Shown here: positions 10,336 to 22,728 of the stretch, in pieces
Layout: each line of letters starts with the position of its first letter
Position numbering within the stretch: the stretch's first letter is position 1
NCBI GenBank assembly: GCA_021234155.1
Contig: JAJEKV010000035.1
Span: forward strand, 6,757,891-6,821,890
DNA length: 64,000 nt
Source of the DNA: Isoetes taiwanensis
Taxonomy: Eukaryota > Streptophyta > Lycopodiopsida > Isoetales > Isoetaceae
Direction: 5' to 3'
The notes under the pieces: generated by a model
The model's input: the letters and a program-made list of their open reading frames with translations, nothing else
Databases searched by the model: none
What the model was told of the DNA's origin: nothing
Program-made: the position numbers and the translations under genes

Positions 10336-13209
10336 TTGTCTCATAAATCCTCATGCCCAGGTTGTCTTGGTACATCTTTTAAAACAATGCTCTATAAACC
10401 TGACACTTTGCATTACTTTCACGCTTTTATAACCTCGATACCTTGCGTTATTGTATTATTTAATTCAATTACATTCGAAAAGCATAATAAAATCATATTT
10501 AAATGGATGTGACTACCTTTTTTATTTGTAAAAGTGAATTCAAGCCTAAAATTGCCCATGCCTTTGGTTTTGGGTTAAGGAAATAAAGATCAACCAAGGC
10601 CAATATTGTAAAATAACCAAACAAGGCCAATATTGCAAGGTAACAAAAAATGTAAGAACAGCCAAAAGGTAAGAACAGACAATAATGTCAACTGATATGA
10701 ACTCTCATGTTTCAAACCGATCACCTTAGGAGCATCATGGTCAAGCTTATGTTAATAAGCACATGCTTACGATATGATCCGAGATGGTAGTAATCATGAC
10801 CGAGCATTGTTTGCAGCAATTGTATTCAGTCACATTTTCTTTGAGGTGATTGTTAAGAATGTTGCAATACTAGAGCTTTCAAGTCAAGTTCTCTTGGCTG
10901 GTTGACACGATACTTTTTGTGTAGTTCAATGTGGTATCTTAGGCTATAAGTCACAAGATCGGGCATGGAGAACCATGGATGAATCACCGACAAGTAGAAT
11001 ATGTTCTAATATGGTGGCATATCAAAATATGGCATGTCCTTGCATCCAATTTATAACCAAAGTGAAGGAAATCCATTAGACCATCATGTGAAGATGATTC
11101 TCTTACACCACATAGGAGGTACGCAGTTCCTTGATTTTTTGTTAATCTGCTAATTACTTCAAAAAGGTAGAAGACCTCTAGTTTCTGATGAAATACAGGA
11201 GTTCTCTGAAAAAAAAAAAGAGTACCATGAGCAAATATGAAAAGCTGAAGTCTGAAATGATTATACTTGGCATTTGAAAGTGCATATTAGAAAAGCTCTG
11301 ATTCCATGGGCATAAAATTTACTACGAAGAAGTGACAAAGATTCATTATGTACACTGTTCTTGACCTGTTAAATTCAACAGCTGCAGTAAGGCACAAAAA
11401 AAAAAGAGATTGGAGAATTGAACCCCAGACCCCAAAAGACATATTTTTTCCTCATTATAGAAGTCAATAAATTTCCCTTCAAGAAGAGAGTTTAGCTTGT
11501 TTATAACTTTCAAGTTCTAGATCGACCTATACGAGCATGAAAGTCTACAACAAGATTCTTGTAACGATTTCATGAAATGATTCGACACCCCAAACTTTAA
11601 ATATCAAATTGTAATAACCAGGTTATCAGAGATTCAAACAGAATACTTAGCTAAGAATCCTAGAAAGGAAGGAGGTTCTTATTTGCCACAGTTGGCAGTC
11701 AGAGACACCCATAGAGTATGCAATCTTATTTCTGGATATTCCTTGAGCTGGAAACAAAGCCACCAAAGCGACAGCACAGCCTAATATCATTCACGATCTT
11801 AATTTATTGAAACCACCCTGACTTCCATAAGCAACAAGCATCTTGCCTTCCTGAAGATGACCATTAACAGACTGAATCCTTTTTTATTTGCTTATCAAAG
11901 AACTCCAACTAATTCATGAAAATTGTTTCTTATCTGCCCAGAATTCATCAAACATATGATCTAAGGTGCATTTTTCTCGTGGCATTCAGAACATCCCAAG
12001 AATTCAGCAAAACTCAACAAATCAGGCTCTTTTGGTAGTTTATTAAAAATCCTCAACTTCGTCTATTTGCCATGCTCTGCCTAAAAGTGAAAGCATGCAT
12101 CTGCAATGATCTGCTAGTGGCTTAAAGAAATAGTCTTGTAACATAGGATCAAAACAATGATAACCTTCATCAATTAAACCCCTACAACAACAGATTCTTA
12201 CTTCTTACTTCTTACTCTTTAAGTCTTCGTAAGCTTTCAGCAATAGCAGGTCTCCATGCTCAAGTTCTGCAAAAAGGAATATGCATCGTCATAACTCCGA
12301 ATGAGACAAGCTAAAAGTTAAATGTAAATAAACATCAGACATCTCCCTCTCAAAGCATTGATATTCTCATTGTATTGTTGGACTGTATGGCCGAGAGGCC
12401 GTTTCTCTCAACCATTTTTGTACGATGAGTGGCAGCTTATCCTCTCTGCCCACTAGAAACCAGCATCTCAATCTCATCTACATAAATCTGTACTATTGGT
12501 CGTAGTAAACAGCGTGTGCAAGCATATCACCATATCTGGGACTATATGCAGTTGTATTATGCAGTTGTACTGGGCCCTCAATTTTTGTTGTTCGCATCAT
12601 ATATCATGGTTATCTATTGTAGAAGCTGGTAATAAATGTGGTTTCTTTTCTTACTAGAATTTCAATTTAAATCATGTATTGGTTTCAATGGCCAGTTTTA
12701 CCAAGTAAGAACAACCAATGTGCTAAACTATGTAATGACAGGAAAACACAAGAGGTTTATTGATCTCTGGAAATATTTTAAGTAGCTTCTGCTTGACAAG
12801 TTCGTACCCAATTAGTTAGTCAAGTTCAATTGCCTCCAGGCATAGGATGTAAGGCCCCTCTGAACCCCTGATGGAATAGCATTCCCCTGTGCCATCTATG
12901 ATCCGTTACCTCCTATCATGTTCTAAAGGGCATAAATTACTTCACTTAGGGTCCTCCTTCTGTGTGCCTCCTTCCCTTGCATTCATGCTTAAACAATTCG
13001 AGCAAAATATGGTGCATTAGCAAACCTGCTTGTCATAAGCACCAAAAATTCATGCACATCTGGATGTTCTTAGCAGTCCTAATAATTGTTTGCTTTGTTT
13101 CGTAAATTGTCTAAAATATTATGATTCTTCATACAGTCATGCCTTTGATACAAAGTGAAAGAGTTTCTATGGAAATTTATAACCTATAAATAAACAAGAA
13201 AACACTTAC
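10336..13209. other. Non-coding unique DNA
   Basis: No ORF of note on either strand. One weak exon-like stretch lies on the minus strand at about 12,210-12,272 (AG acceptor TTTTTGCAG, then codons giving LEHGDLLLLKAYEDLKSKK and a stop). It is not in phase with the carrier-like exon at 13,210-13,288, and I do not call it a gene. Confidence 0.5.
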
Positions 13210-13288
13210 GGTAGAACTCCAGCAAAATTTCCATTTAGACCAGAATAAAGACCCTTAAGAGATAATCCTTCCACCCAAACTGAGCTGC
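13210..13288 (-). pseudogene. Isolated exon resembling plant S-adenosylmethionine carrier
   Basis: On the minus strand a TTTTTTGCAG acceptor and a GTAAGTG donor frame a 79-bp exon. Its translation contains LKGLYSGLNGNFAGVLP, close to the KGLYSGLxGNxAGVLP signature between the first two repeats of mitochondrial or plastid SAM carriers (SLC25 family). Neighbouring exons with the P-x-[DE]-x2-[KR] carrier motif were not found. It may be a captured or stranded exon, or part of a gene with very long introns. Confidence 0.4.
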
Positions 13289-15209
13289 CTGCAAAAAACC
13301 TACATGTATAGCGATATGATCCATAAGCATAATGAGAAATCCTCAAACAAGTATCTTAAATATAGAAGTTACAATCAGAAAGAACTATAGATAGGCATTA
13401 CCCACCAAACAAATACGAAGAAAGTTAGCGGACAAGACTGCAGCAGGTTACGGCAGGCTGAGGGTCCGCTACAGGACTCATGCACTTTTTGAAGTTGGAA
13501 GTGACAAGACTTTCTTGAAAGGACATGAGCAACTAATTTTCAACATCACTTAGCTAAATCACATTAAGCCTAAACCAAGAAAATAATTTCAAACAAACAA
13601 CGCCAAATGGATAGTTAACTGTTCCAAAGAGGAATTGTCAATTCTATTGCATCCGTACTCCTTGGGAAGCTTAGTCAATAGTTTAGAGGATCCCTATGCA
13701 GAAGTATCCTATTATACTGAGCATATGCACAGCCCTAAATATGACAAATATATTCTGATGCAATTGCCTGGAATTGAGGAGCTGCCAAACTATAATACTC
13801 TGTCTAGCCACTAGTTTAGAGGATGGCTATGCAGAGGTACCCTATTATACTAAGTATAAGCACAGATTCTATAATCCAAGAAGAGATAGGAGGCTTACAA
13901 AGCAATATGCAGCGTCATAACCTCAAAAACGAACCAAGAATTGATCTTGTGCCAGCACATATACACTCTTTATCAGTTTGCAACATTATGAGCTGATAAT
14001 AATTGATTGCGGTAAACCTAGAAAGGCTGAAGAAGCGATGAGTAGCCACATTAGAGATACAGAATGCTGCATTTTCATATAGAATTTTTGATTTTCAACA
14101 CATCAGCAGCAAGGTATGTAGATCAAAATGTGGATTGACTACCATTGTTGTCCTACATCATAGCAAAGGGGAACGTTTTGGTCCTTCAGATTCCAATAAT
14201 GAATGTAAAAGAGTCATAGCCATATGCTGGTTCATTGAGTTCAAATCGTTCCTTCGTATGTGACGCATTGAAGGCAGCTCTCCAGAATGGCCAATGAATT
14301 TTGAAAATAGTCTATTCCAGATCATGATCGAATGGCTTAAGCCACATCCAACTCAAATTATCCTGTGATGCCGGGAACTATGATCCTGAATAGAATCTTA
14401 ATTAAGGCTGAAATAGAGCTACAATAAATAGGAGCTAAGAAAACTCTGATTTACCTTTGTGGAGCATGATAAGGCGTCGATCCATACCTTTGTGGAGCAT
14501 CTTCTGCTCTAACCTAGGCGACGGTCCAGAACGGCCATCGAATTCTGAAGACCGTCTGGTACTGTAGATCATGATCAAATGGCTTAAGCCATAACCAACT
14601 CAGGTTTGACACGTAGGCCAGCCTTCGAGATAAGGGGCCGCTTAACTCAGGTTTTTTGACACGTAGATAGGTTTTCGAGATAAAGGGCCACTTGTGGTCA
14701 GGCTGTTGTCCGACGGCTAGGCCGAATTTGCGTACAAAAAAAAGAAAAATGAGGGCATCAGCATGCAGTTCTGGCGCTACAGACTCAAGTGTATGCCGAA
14801 TTCCTATGAACACTAGCATCCTACCTGTTGAAATCAAGAATTTTCGACCGGAAAAAAAAATTAAATATTAAATTCATTTCAGACTTATAGGTCCAGGATG
14901 GTCAGAATATATTCCCCAATCTTATACTATTCTCTACTCAAATATCTTCCTTATCTTTGAGAAAAGCCCTACTTGTTTGCTCCATCACTCGCTACCTAGA
15001 AAATTGACATTTACAACTATAATTTCTATGCTATTATTTTATCCTAAAGTCTAATTTACTATTCTATCCTAAGGTCAATATTTATGTCAAGTTCTTACCT
15101 AATAACCCCTTAGATGTGTTACGTTCTCACTATACTACATTTTACCCATGTCCTCATGTAGAGAACTCATAATCAAGCCCATGTCATGCTTACCCAAGTT
15201 ATTCTGAAA
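13289..15209. other. Non-coding DNA with short local duplications
   Basis: A 60-bp direct repeat (AGTTTAGAGGAT through CCTATTATACT) occurs at 13,678-13,735 and 13,806-13,865. A second of about 85 bp (CCAGAAYGGCCA through ATGGCTTAAGCCA) occurs at 14,273-14,345 and 14,516-14,600. A third, CTCAGGTTTGACACGTAG-type, is tandem at 14,598-14,692. The minus ORF 14,514-14,837 lies over these repeats and is not supported. Confidence 0.6.
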
Positions 15210-16170
15210 TTCTATATAAAAGTAACTTCACATTCAAGAAAAATCTTCAAAAAAATTGGGTTGTAGTTCCCAAGACGACTTCTGCCAAAGTACCTCTCTG
15301 CGATAGCCATATGCATTGTGACCAACTGGCTAATCTCGTGTTGTAGCATGGGGAACTGTCGAATTCCCTCTAGGTCCGCTACTAGCTTCTGAGCATAAGT
15401 CTCTGCACGACTGCAACTGAGGCAAGTGGAGGGATGGTCATATGTGTTTCGAGCAGACTGCCAATCTATTTGGAGACAGAGCGGTTGGTGATCTGAATCA
15501 GTCTCTGCTGTATGTGCCCACCCAGATTTGGGCGATGTGCAGATCTTGCTCAACGACCAGCACATAATTCACGATGTTGGAGCCGCCCCCCTTATTTTCC
15601 TGCCTGCAAATGTAGCCAGCGGATAATGGCCATTGCGCCAAACCATTTGCAGATGACTAAGTCAAACACACTACACATCTGAAGCAATTGCCATGTCGTG
15701 TGACATGGTGAGCCCTGTCGTCTGATGTCCATGGCTAAGTAGTCTCTACGGGGCGGATCTGCAGTTCGTCCCCCGCTAGCAGGTCGAATTTTGTGAGATG
15801 TTCTCTTCCCGTGCGTGCATTGAAGTATCCAAGCAATATAACCCTGCCCAACTGTCTCTATGGATGTATGACATCATATAGATCGACATAGGATCTAGCC
15901 TATCCACATCTGTGTTGTAGCGGTAGAAGTTGGACTCTATGTACGGAAAGTAGCATGCTGCCAGAAAAGATTGTCTCCATTGCGGCTCTACACTCGGGCA
16001 GTTGTATTTATTTGTCCTCTACAAAGAGACCGATGTTGCCAAGCTTGTGTGGTTGTAGCAGGGCATCTTCCCAAGTTTCTATAAGGAAGATGAGATCCAT
16101 GTTTGTAGCAATGGAGTTTAGACTATCTCCCTCCTGCTAGAGGAAGCCCCTACTATTCCAGAGACTATAC
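15210..16170 (-). pseudogene. LINE ORF2 endonuclease domain, decayed
   Basis: Minus-strand translation in shifting frames gives SLWNSRGFL, then NMDLIFLIETW (metal-binding E of AP endonucleases), a FNARTGRE-like GDFN motif, and DSDHQPLCLQI (terminal SDH). This is the order expected for an APE-type LINE endonuclease. No reverse transcriptase follows downstream, so the copy is incomplete and has several stops. Confidence 0.6.
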
Positions 16171-16526
16171 ACAAGCACTGTCCCTATTTGATGGTCGGGT
16201 CAGCAGCATTAGCAAGGCGGGCCATGTCAATGGGGAAATATCACTAGCAAAAACAATAGCAGTACCCCGAGAAAATGTCAGAACGTGCAATGGGCAAAGC
16301 ATCAATCGCATGCTGAACAAAAGTGGCTACGACAGCAACAGTAACATTAACATCAGCTTGAACAGTAGGTGTGCAGCAGCTTTGGGAGCTCTAATCATAG
16401 TCGTGGCAACAGCACCCGAGGGTTTGAGTAGCTTTGTGCAGTGCATCCCCGATCTCAACTAACATCGCGCTTTGCATTGGACAAGGGATGTTGCGCCACT
16501 AGCGCGATTGATGGTCTGCACATGGG

Positions 16527-16817
16527 CTACCTCCTTCTACGCTGCTTCCGTTGCCGAGGGATGAGGTCGTTATCAACATACATTGAGGTGCCCTTCATCT
16601 TCACATTTTGGTGCAGTATGGCATCTTTTATGAGTGCATCGACAACTGTGAGTTTGACAATGCATGGGCGGTTTGGGTGCCGAACACCATGATGGCTAGC
16701 CCAGGCAATGTGCACGAGGATATGGAACCTCATGTGTGACAGGATCATCGTGTATAGGCGCTCAATACGTAACAGAACCGTTGTGTGTAGCTCCCTCCCC
16801 TTCTTCCCCCACTTCAA
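16527..16817 (-). pseudogene. LINE ORF1 RRM-like fragment
   Basis: The translation includes RPCIVKLTVVDALIKDAIL, then KGTSMYVDNDLIPRQRKQRRRR. This resembles the RPR-type RNA-binding segment of L1-like ORF1 proteins, where K-G-T-x2-V-x2-D-x-P precedes a basic tail. It lies upstream of the endonuclease fragment on the same strand, the right order for one element. The ORF at 16,853-17,089 may be its N-terminal part but shows no motif. Confidence 0.5.
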
Positions 16818-17352
16818 GCACGATTTAATTAATTAGAGAATTTGAATTTCGTTTAGCATGAAATAGGTTCTTGGGTGTCTATAAACACCGCAAAATGGTT
16901 GCAAATGAGTAAAAGTTGACGTTTTTTCCGATGCTTTTGGGCACAACCGGTGATGTATCCGACTTTGACATGTATAAGGCTAGCCCAAGCTCCTTCATGC
17001 GAGTAAGAGCGGTCCACAAGAAAGAGTGAAAACACTCGGCCGGGATCGCTTACCATGGCTGAAGATTTGAAGCTTCCTAGCCAGCCCATGGATGTAATAT
17101 TACAATTCCGTTAAGCTCTACACACGGATAAAAAGAATTGAAAGTGATAATGAGGATCGCGGTGGCTTAACATTGTGAGTTGTCGTGTCAAGGAATGCTT
17201 AGACAAAAAAAAAATGAAATAGTAAACTCAAAGCATTGTAAATTGTATTCCTCAAACATTTCAATGTACATTCCTTTGCCATATGGGCGTAAATTAGTCC
17301 ATCGGGTTTCGATACTTTCTCGGGTACAACACCTAGCTCCAGGCTATCCTAG

Positions 17353-20078
17353 CTACATGTTCCTACCCCCTTTAGAAAAGATCTTCTGTGTCCATCTCAG
17401 TGTAGCCTGTTTTATCTGGGATTTCTCGGACATGGCTGCGCGCAAGGAGTTGGACATGTGGATCCGGTCCTTAAGGTCATTATCCATGGGGGTCCCTTCG
17501 ACATACGCACCACTCTGCTTTCGGGACATGCGCATCGGGTGCATGGAAGAGTTTGGTTTTTCATTCTTTGGAACTCGATGCTTTTGTGTGCCCTGATGGC
17601 TCACCCTCTTGATCCGCAGGGTCCACGACCATGCCTACGTATTCGAAACTCGACCCGTCTGTCAAGAAAGGCATGTAGGCATCAAATTTTTCATTTAAAG
17701 CCCCCAATTTTTGAAACACGGGCTCTAGCTGAAATACCTTTCTCATTAGCCTCGAAGTCTTTTCGTTTTCACCGCATTCTTTCCTCGTAGCTTTTCTCAT
17801 CCATTTGATCCAAGATTGAATCGATGTTAGATATATCGTTCGTTGGGTAATGTTTAAATTGATCACATGAGGATCATTCTCGGGCTTTGCCTTATCCTCA
17901 AATCATCTGTCTCCAAATACCGTCAATTCGACCATTTTTCGAGCTTATCCAGGAAAGCCCTCAGAAATCGGCACACTTTACCCTGGCTTTCGAAAGCAAT
18001 ACTCTTCTTTCCCTGCAGTAAGGCGACACGAAGCGATTACTGCCGAGAAGAAATCAAGAACACAACCATCCTTGACAAGCTTGTCAACGGGTAGTAGGCA
18101 TATGATGTCTTCAACTGGCACTTCATCACGTGGTCACCTTCCATTCCGACAAACTTGTACCTGGGTTTACCCGTGAAATATGTCTGCCATTTCTTCTTCA
18201 TTTTCTCATCAGTATCTTCGTCACCACTGACAGGCATTGGTGGCAAGGGCGTCTTCTGTGGTGCAGTGCTCACCTGTGTCAAACGGCTCCAGCTCGCGAT
18301 AATCGCGTTCACGAGTCGCTTCGTGTTAATGCACATATGGGTGATGTAATACTGATATTCCTTCACCCTTTTCTTGTTCACCCATCCCAGCTCGTCATAT
18401 GTACCTACAGAATTATGGGACCCGCCTTGAATCTATTTTTGACTGTACAAGCAATCTGGCAAATTCGCAGACCGCATCAGAATCACAAGGTGATAAATGT
18501 TAGCAGTTGTCATGCTGGATATTCTTGTGAAGAGTTCCATATATTTCTTGCACGTCCATAATGCGTAGAATCCTCTAAAGTCTATGAACACCATAGTAGC
18601 ATTCTCGGACCTTTGGAGTGGAGGTGAAAATCCCTTCCTTTGTTACAAAGATGCACAACATTTTTTTTCTTCTCCTTGATCTTGATAGCCTCTTCGGGTT
18701 TCAAAATCGATCTAATGGGTTCTAGAAGAAATGCAACGGGCAAATTACCCACAACATGTTCCTTAATGTAATTGGCTTTCACGCATTCTGTGATCGAATC
18801 GGATATATCCGAATCCATTTGTTCCGTGAAAGCAGGAAAGTCAGAAAGCAACTCCTCCCAAAAAGTGTAATCTTTCTGAAGCAGCGTGGAAGCGTATGAC
18901 AAAATCTCTTTCCGCATGAAGCTGAGGCTTCTAATATCAATAGCGCTACTGGCGGCAATTAAACCGCCATGATATCCGCTTTGCACCTTAACGTATATCT
19001 TTCCTTCCAAAATCTCATCAGTAGGCCGAGAAGCCTCGCATTTAGACATGCCTCGAAGGTATCTTAACCAGGTTTTGTTGAAGAAGTCCTTCGAGGGCTT
19101 ATCAGGAAAATCTCCATGCTCATCACAAAGCTTCTTGTTGACCCATCTGTTGGCCACTTCCATTAACTTTCTGAAAACCCGCTCCTCCATAAAAATAAAT
19201 TGCTTCTCGTCCTTTAGCTCCTTCACCTTTAACGTTGTGGTAGCTATCTCGTGGAAGTCCTACAAAACAAATGGTTAGGAAAATCGCGGCCGCGATGTCT
19301 TTGAGCAAAGATAATAAAAATACCTTCCATGCTGAGGTGGTGGCAGTACCAATGGGACCTTGAGGAGGACAACCATACGCTTTATGTTGATGCCGTAGCT
19401 GTTGAAGCTTCTCTAACAATGGCTCTCTATATACAGTGTTAGCGATGACTTCATTGCACTGAATGCTCAACTCAATATATTCTCTATCTGTCAAGTTTCC
19501 GTTAAGCACTCTTGTTCTTCTCCTCGCGTAGGCTTTAGCAAACTCCATCTGCTGTTCCCGTTCTCCAACAAGACAGCATAGCAGTTGAGCTGCACATATA
19601 CTGTGGTTACCAGATATTATCCAAAATTTCTTGCCCTTCAAGTCATCCTCTGTACTCCATGTGATCTTTTTCCTGAAATAATGTGCACTTGTAAGTTAGA
19701 CTGACCACAAACCCGAAATCATGAACAATAACAATCACCGGGTAATGGGGTGAAGGGGACAACATCGGCGGTGTGAGCACCTCCGTAGGATACGTCTTGA
19801 AACTCTTCACGAGTGCGCGACGTGGTCGTTTGAACGCATTCGATGCGTGAGGTTAGCAGGAGCTGGTTAGAATCGAATATTGAAACCTTCATAAACCGGT
19901 TCACACCAAGCGGGTAGAACCGTTTGAATTGTTCAAGCTTAAACGTGCGGTTTGTTACGCCAATTTGCGTTCTTCTTGAGATTGAATTTGAGGTCCGTCG
20001 GCAGTTGAAGCAATAGGAAATGCTAGCCTCTTGGACGATGCAAGAGGCGGAAGGGGGTGTTGGAAGAAGAAGGTTCAA
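17353..20078 (-). CDS. ParB/Srx-like plus DNA methyltransferase-like gene 1
   Basis: The gene is read on the minus strand. A first segment (about 20,078-19,738) contains FKRFYPLGVNRFMKV. An exon at 19,672-19,324 carries FWIISGNHSICAAQ, matching the ParB/sulfiredoxin core G-[NQE]-H-[RS]-x2-A. A 64-bp GT-AG intron (19,260-19,323) joins W-K to D-F-H in frame. A helical middle part follows, then MVFIDFRGFYALW where DPPY would be, and near 18,040 VDKLVKDGCVLDFF and GKKSIAFES. That last pair fits the FxGxG and E-x-D region of N4/N6-type methyltransferases. The C-terminal tail is charged and ends at 17,353. The SAM motif is degenerate, one in-frame TAG (18,437-18,439) and about three frameshifts occur, and activity is doubtful. 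ParB-methylase fusions are known in bacteria and phages; the spliced intron argues against contamination. Confidence 0.5.
19260..19323 (-). other. 64-bp spliceosomal intron with a palindrome
   Basis: GTATTT ... TTTTGTAG borders. Removal joins two long open frames without a shift. It contains the perfect 14-bp palindrome ATCGCGGCCGCGAT at 19,283-19,296. Confidence 0.6.
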
Positions 20079-20913
20079 GCGCTATCGAAGTATTGAGTTT
20101 TGCCGAGTTTGATTCTCGAACTTTGGGATGGTAGAATCTTTAGGGACTGAGGGGGAGCACAAATAGCGAGGTTGAGCGGGATCTATAACAGCCAGATGGT
20201 TGGGGCGGTGGAAACAGGCTCAACGGAGAGACTCACGGGTTGGTAGAGGCCTACGCTATAGATACGGGCTTCACATGTTTTTTCTTCGCCTGAGCCCTTA
20301 ACCAATTCGTGTCCATTACAGAAGGCATCTTCTCATCTCGTTTAGCTTTCAGTGCAATGCTAGGTGGTTTCTTATCGCTTTTGCAAACCTTTTACGATGT
20401 CGAGAAGCCGGACAATATATCCCTATTGCCCGATTATTCCAGGCGAGACAGATTCATGAGGGCTGCGGTACCGGTACCGTATCCTTTCGCCCGACCGGTG
20501 AACATTCTTTCCGATGCACGGCTTGTTTAATTTGCTATTCGCCATGAGCGAGGGATCATAGTTTGTCCATTTAAGGACATACTCAATGAACCGGCAAATT
20601 CTGGTGTCCTCTACGCTGCATATAATAGCGTCTTGGACATTGTTTTTGTTCCTTCCCACATAGTGATTGCAATTCCCCTGGCGTATGTCATGGCTTTCTT
20701 GCGATCCCGAGGAACAAGCAGAGAGGTCTTACTGACGGCCGCCTTTCGTGCGTGGAATTGCACATTGCAATTTCTATACACCACTTTCTTTCATTTGAAG
20801 GTGTGATGATCTTATTGGGTTCAACGTGCGGGCGCGATACAAATCCGTGAGTCGCAAGTAAGAAGTGGGTCAGTATTCCCTAATGCACAAGTTCTTCCAG
20901 TAACATCGGCGGG

Positions 20914-21033
20914 GATCGCGGTCGCGATCTTCAAGAGAGCTTAGGACGATCGCGACCGCTGATCCTCATGAGTGATTGAAGATCGCAGTCATGTAGCAGT
21001 GGTGAGCTCTCAAGAAGATCGCGACCGCGTGAT
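20914..21033. repeat. Cluster of GATCGC...GCGATC inverted motifs
   Basis: GATCGCG-gt-CGCGATC at 20,914-20,929, GATCGCG-ac-CGC(t)GATC at 20,948-20,964 and GATCGCG-ac-CGC(gt)GAT at 21,017-21,033 lie within 120 bp. Half-sites follow at about 20,976, 21,053 and 21,123. Confidence 0.7.
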
Positions 21034-22393
21034 GTTGTTGACCACTCAACACGATCGCGGCAGCGCCGCTACTCGGAGCAATCAGCGGGATCGACGGGGA
21101 TCCCATCAGATCGAAATGGCGGGATCGCGCCGCATCCTGTTGAGTTCCGAACCTTCTAATGACTACATTACGAAAAGGTGAAGAGTCTAATTGAACATGC
21201 ACTATCGAAAAGAAATCGGCCGCTTGATCTTCTTGAGTGAGGGGTTGGAACTAACCTTCTCACGAGGTGGGCTTTGGTGCCATGGATCGCGGGGCGGGAA
21301 GCTGAAAAAACGGGTTGATTTCGACCGTGGTGGAAGGTGCTCTGAGGAGGCGAAAGGCGCTGGGGAATCGCGGAAGCTTCGTCCGAAATCGCTGAAGGGA
21401 ATGAAAGTCCAAAGGATCGCGAGAATAAATACTGGTCGGGGAAGCCGGATTAATTTAATCCGGCACGTGCGGGACCTGACACGCCATAAATGGCAGCCAT
21501 TAATACGGCCAGCATTCATAAATACCCACCATTAATGCAGCCGCCCGTATTAATGGACACACAACAACTTTATTGTAAACGTGGCATTCTCCGGACAAGA
21601 GGTACTTCTGGTCGTGCACCTCCAAATTCAAAAAGTGTACGTAATAAAGGCCCTCTGGAACCATAATTAAGACGCCTCGGAGCGCGGTTGAAGGCCCGAA
21701 AAGAGACAACGATTTCAAATTTTAAACACGAATTTGGCTTTCGATGAAGAGGGCGGATTTTCATTTGTAATCGAAAGGGTGGTACGGAAGGCGTTCGTTC
21801 TTCCCACGCTTTCGTTGGGTTTTGGGCTTCGATACGCTCATCGGGGCTATAGTGCTCATCTTGAAGGCTTCGCCTACTCTAAGCCTAAGGGGTACAAAAT
21901 CCTAATGCCTTCACTGTCTATCCGGCTAGAAGTTGTCGAATTCGGAGAGATTTTCGATTTGTTGTTTATGTATAGGTTATAATAGTGCCCTCACAACCAT
22001 AACAACATATGCACCATCTCTTTCTTGGTATATGCCGTTCGGGGATCGTATAATAACGGTTAGCGAGGCCCAATTGAATTGTTTATTTCTGGGACTAATT
22101 GATAGTGAGGGAATATCGCGGTAACATAATGGTTACGCTAATGGTAGTGCTAATGGTTTTGCTCCCAATGCTCAATTCAATTCCGACCGGATCTCCATTT
22201 TAATTAACGGCCAGGCAATTTTCGTTTGTGGAAATAACGGTGCAATTAATATTCACATAGACATTTGATTTGCGAGACTTACTCAAGCATCTATTTTTGC
22301 TCGATTCGACTGTTCGGATATGCGCATGAAAGAATCGCTGACCGCGTTCATCCGGAGCATAGCGATTACATAGCGCGCCGAGATTGCCCAATT

Positions 22394-22601
22394 AATCGCG
22401 ATTGCGATCTTTTCGAGGTAAGTCTAGTAGATAGGTGGTTTTAAATGGTTAGTTAGATTAGACAAAGTTTCTAGGTAGATTTGAAGGATTGAAGGTCCAC
22501 CATAGAGGTCGGATGGATCGCCGTCGCGATCTCCCTACTGTCGATGTCTTGTGCTTACGTCATTTATACCCATGTGTTCAAGAGAATCGCCTTCAGCGAT
22601 C
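22394..22601. repeat. Second cluster of ATCGC...GCGAT inverted motifs
   Basis: AATCGC-gatt-GCGATC at 22,394-22,409, GATCGC-cgtc-GCGATC at 22,517-22,532 and AATCGC-cttca-GCGATC at 22,585-22,601. The spacers differ while the arms stay the same, so the arms appear to be the conserved part. Confidence 0.7.
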
Positions 22602-22728
22602 TTCACGAGGTATTATGTCGTCCCTTTGGGTCTTTGAGTCTTGTCGCGGTTTTTCTTCTAATGAGGTCCGTACCGCGACGCCATCGCGATGTTGACGGCG
22701 ATGTTGACTTTATTCGGGATGGAAGCTC

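Larger units (their letters stand above)
20079..22728. other. Palindrome-rich intergenic region
   Basis: No supported gene. The region separates the minus-strand ParB-MTase gene from the plus-strand DUF7869-like gene, so it would be a divergent promoter region. It is unusually rich in ATCGC/GCGAT words, many arranged as inverted pairs. ORFs at 20,309-20,530, 20,423-20,659 and 21,191-21,535 show no recognisable domain. Confidence 0.55.

Noticed and set aside
12210-12272. Terminal exon continuing the carrier-like exon at 13,210-13,288
   Set aside because: The splice phase gives an immediate stop, and its sequence does not match carriers.
17353-20078. Bacterial or phage contamination as the source of the ParB-methylase gene
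   Set aside because: A working GT-AG intron, neighbouring LINE and LTR sequences and a second diverged homologue in the same window all point to a eukaryotic nuclear origin.
20309-20530. 73-aa plus ORF with a hydrophobic start
   Set aside because: No homologous frame or motif, and it sits in the palindrome-rich gap.
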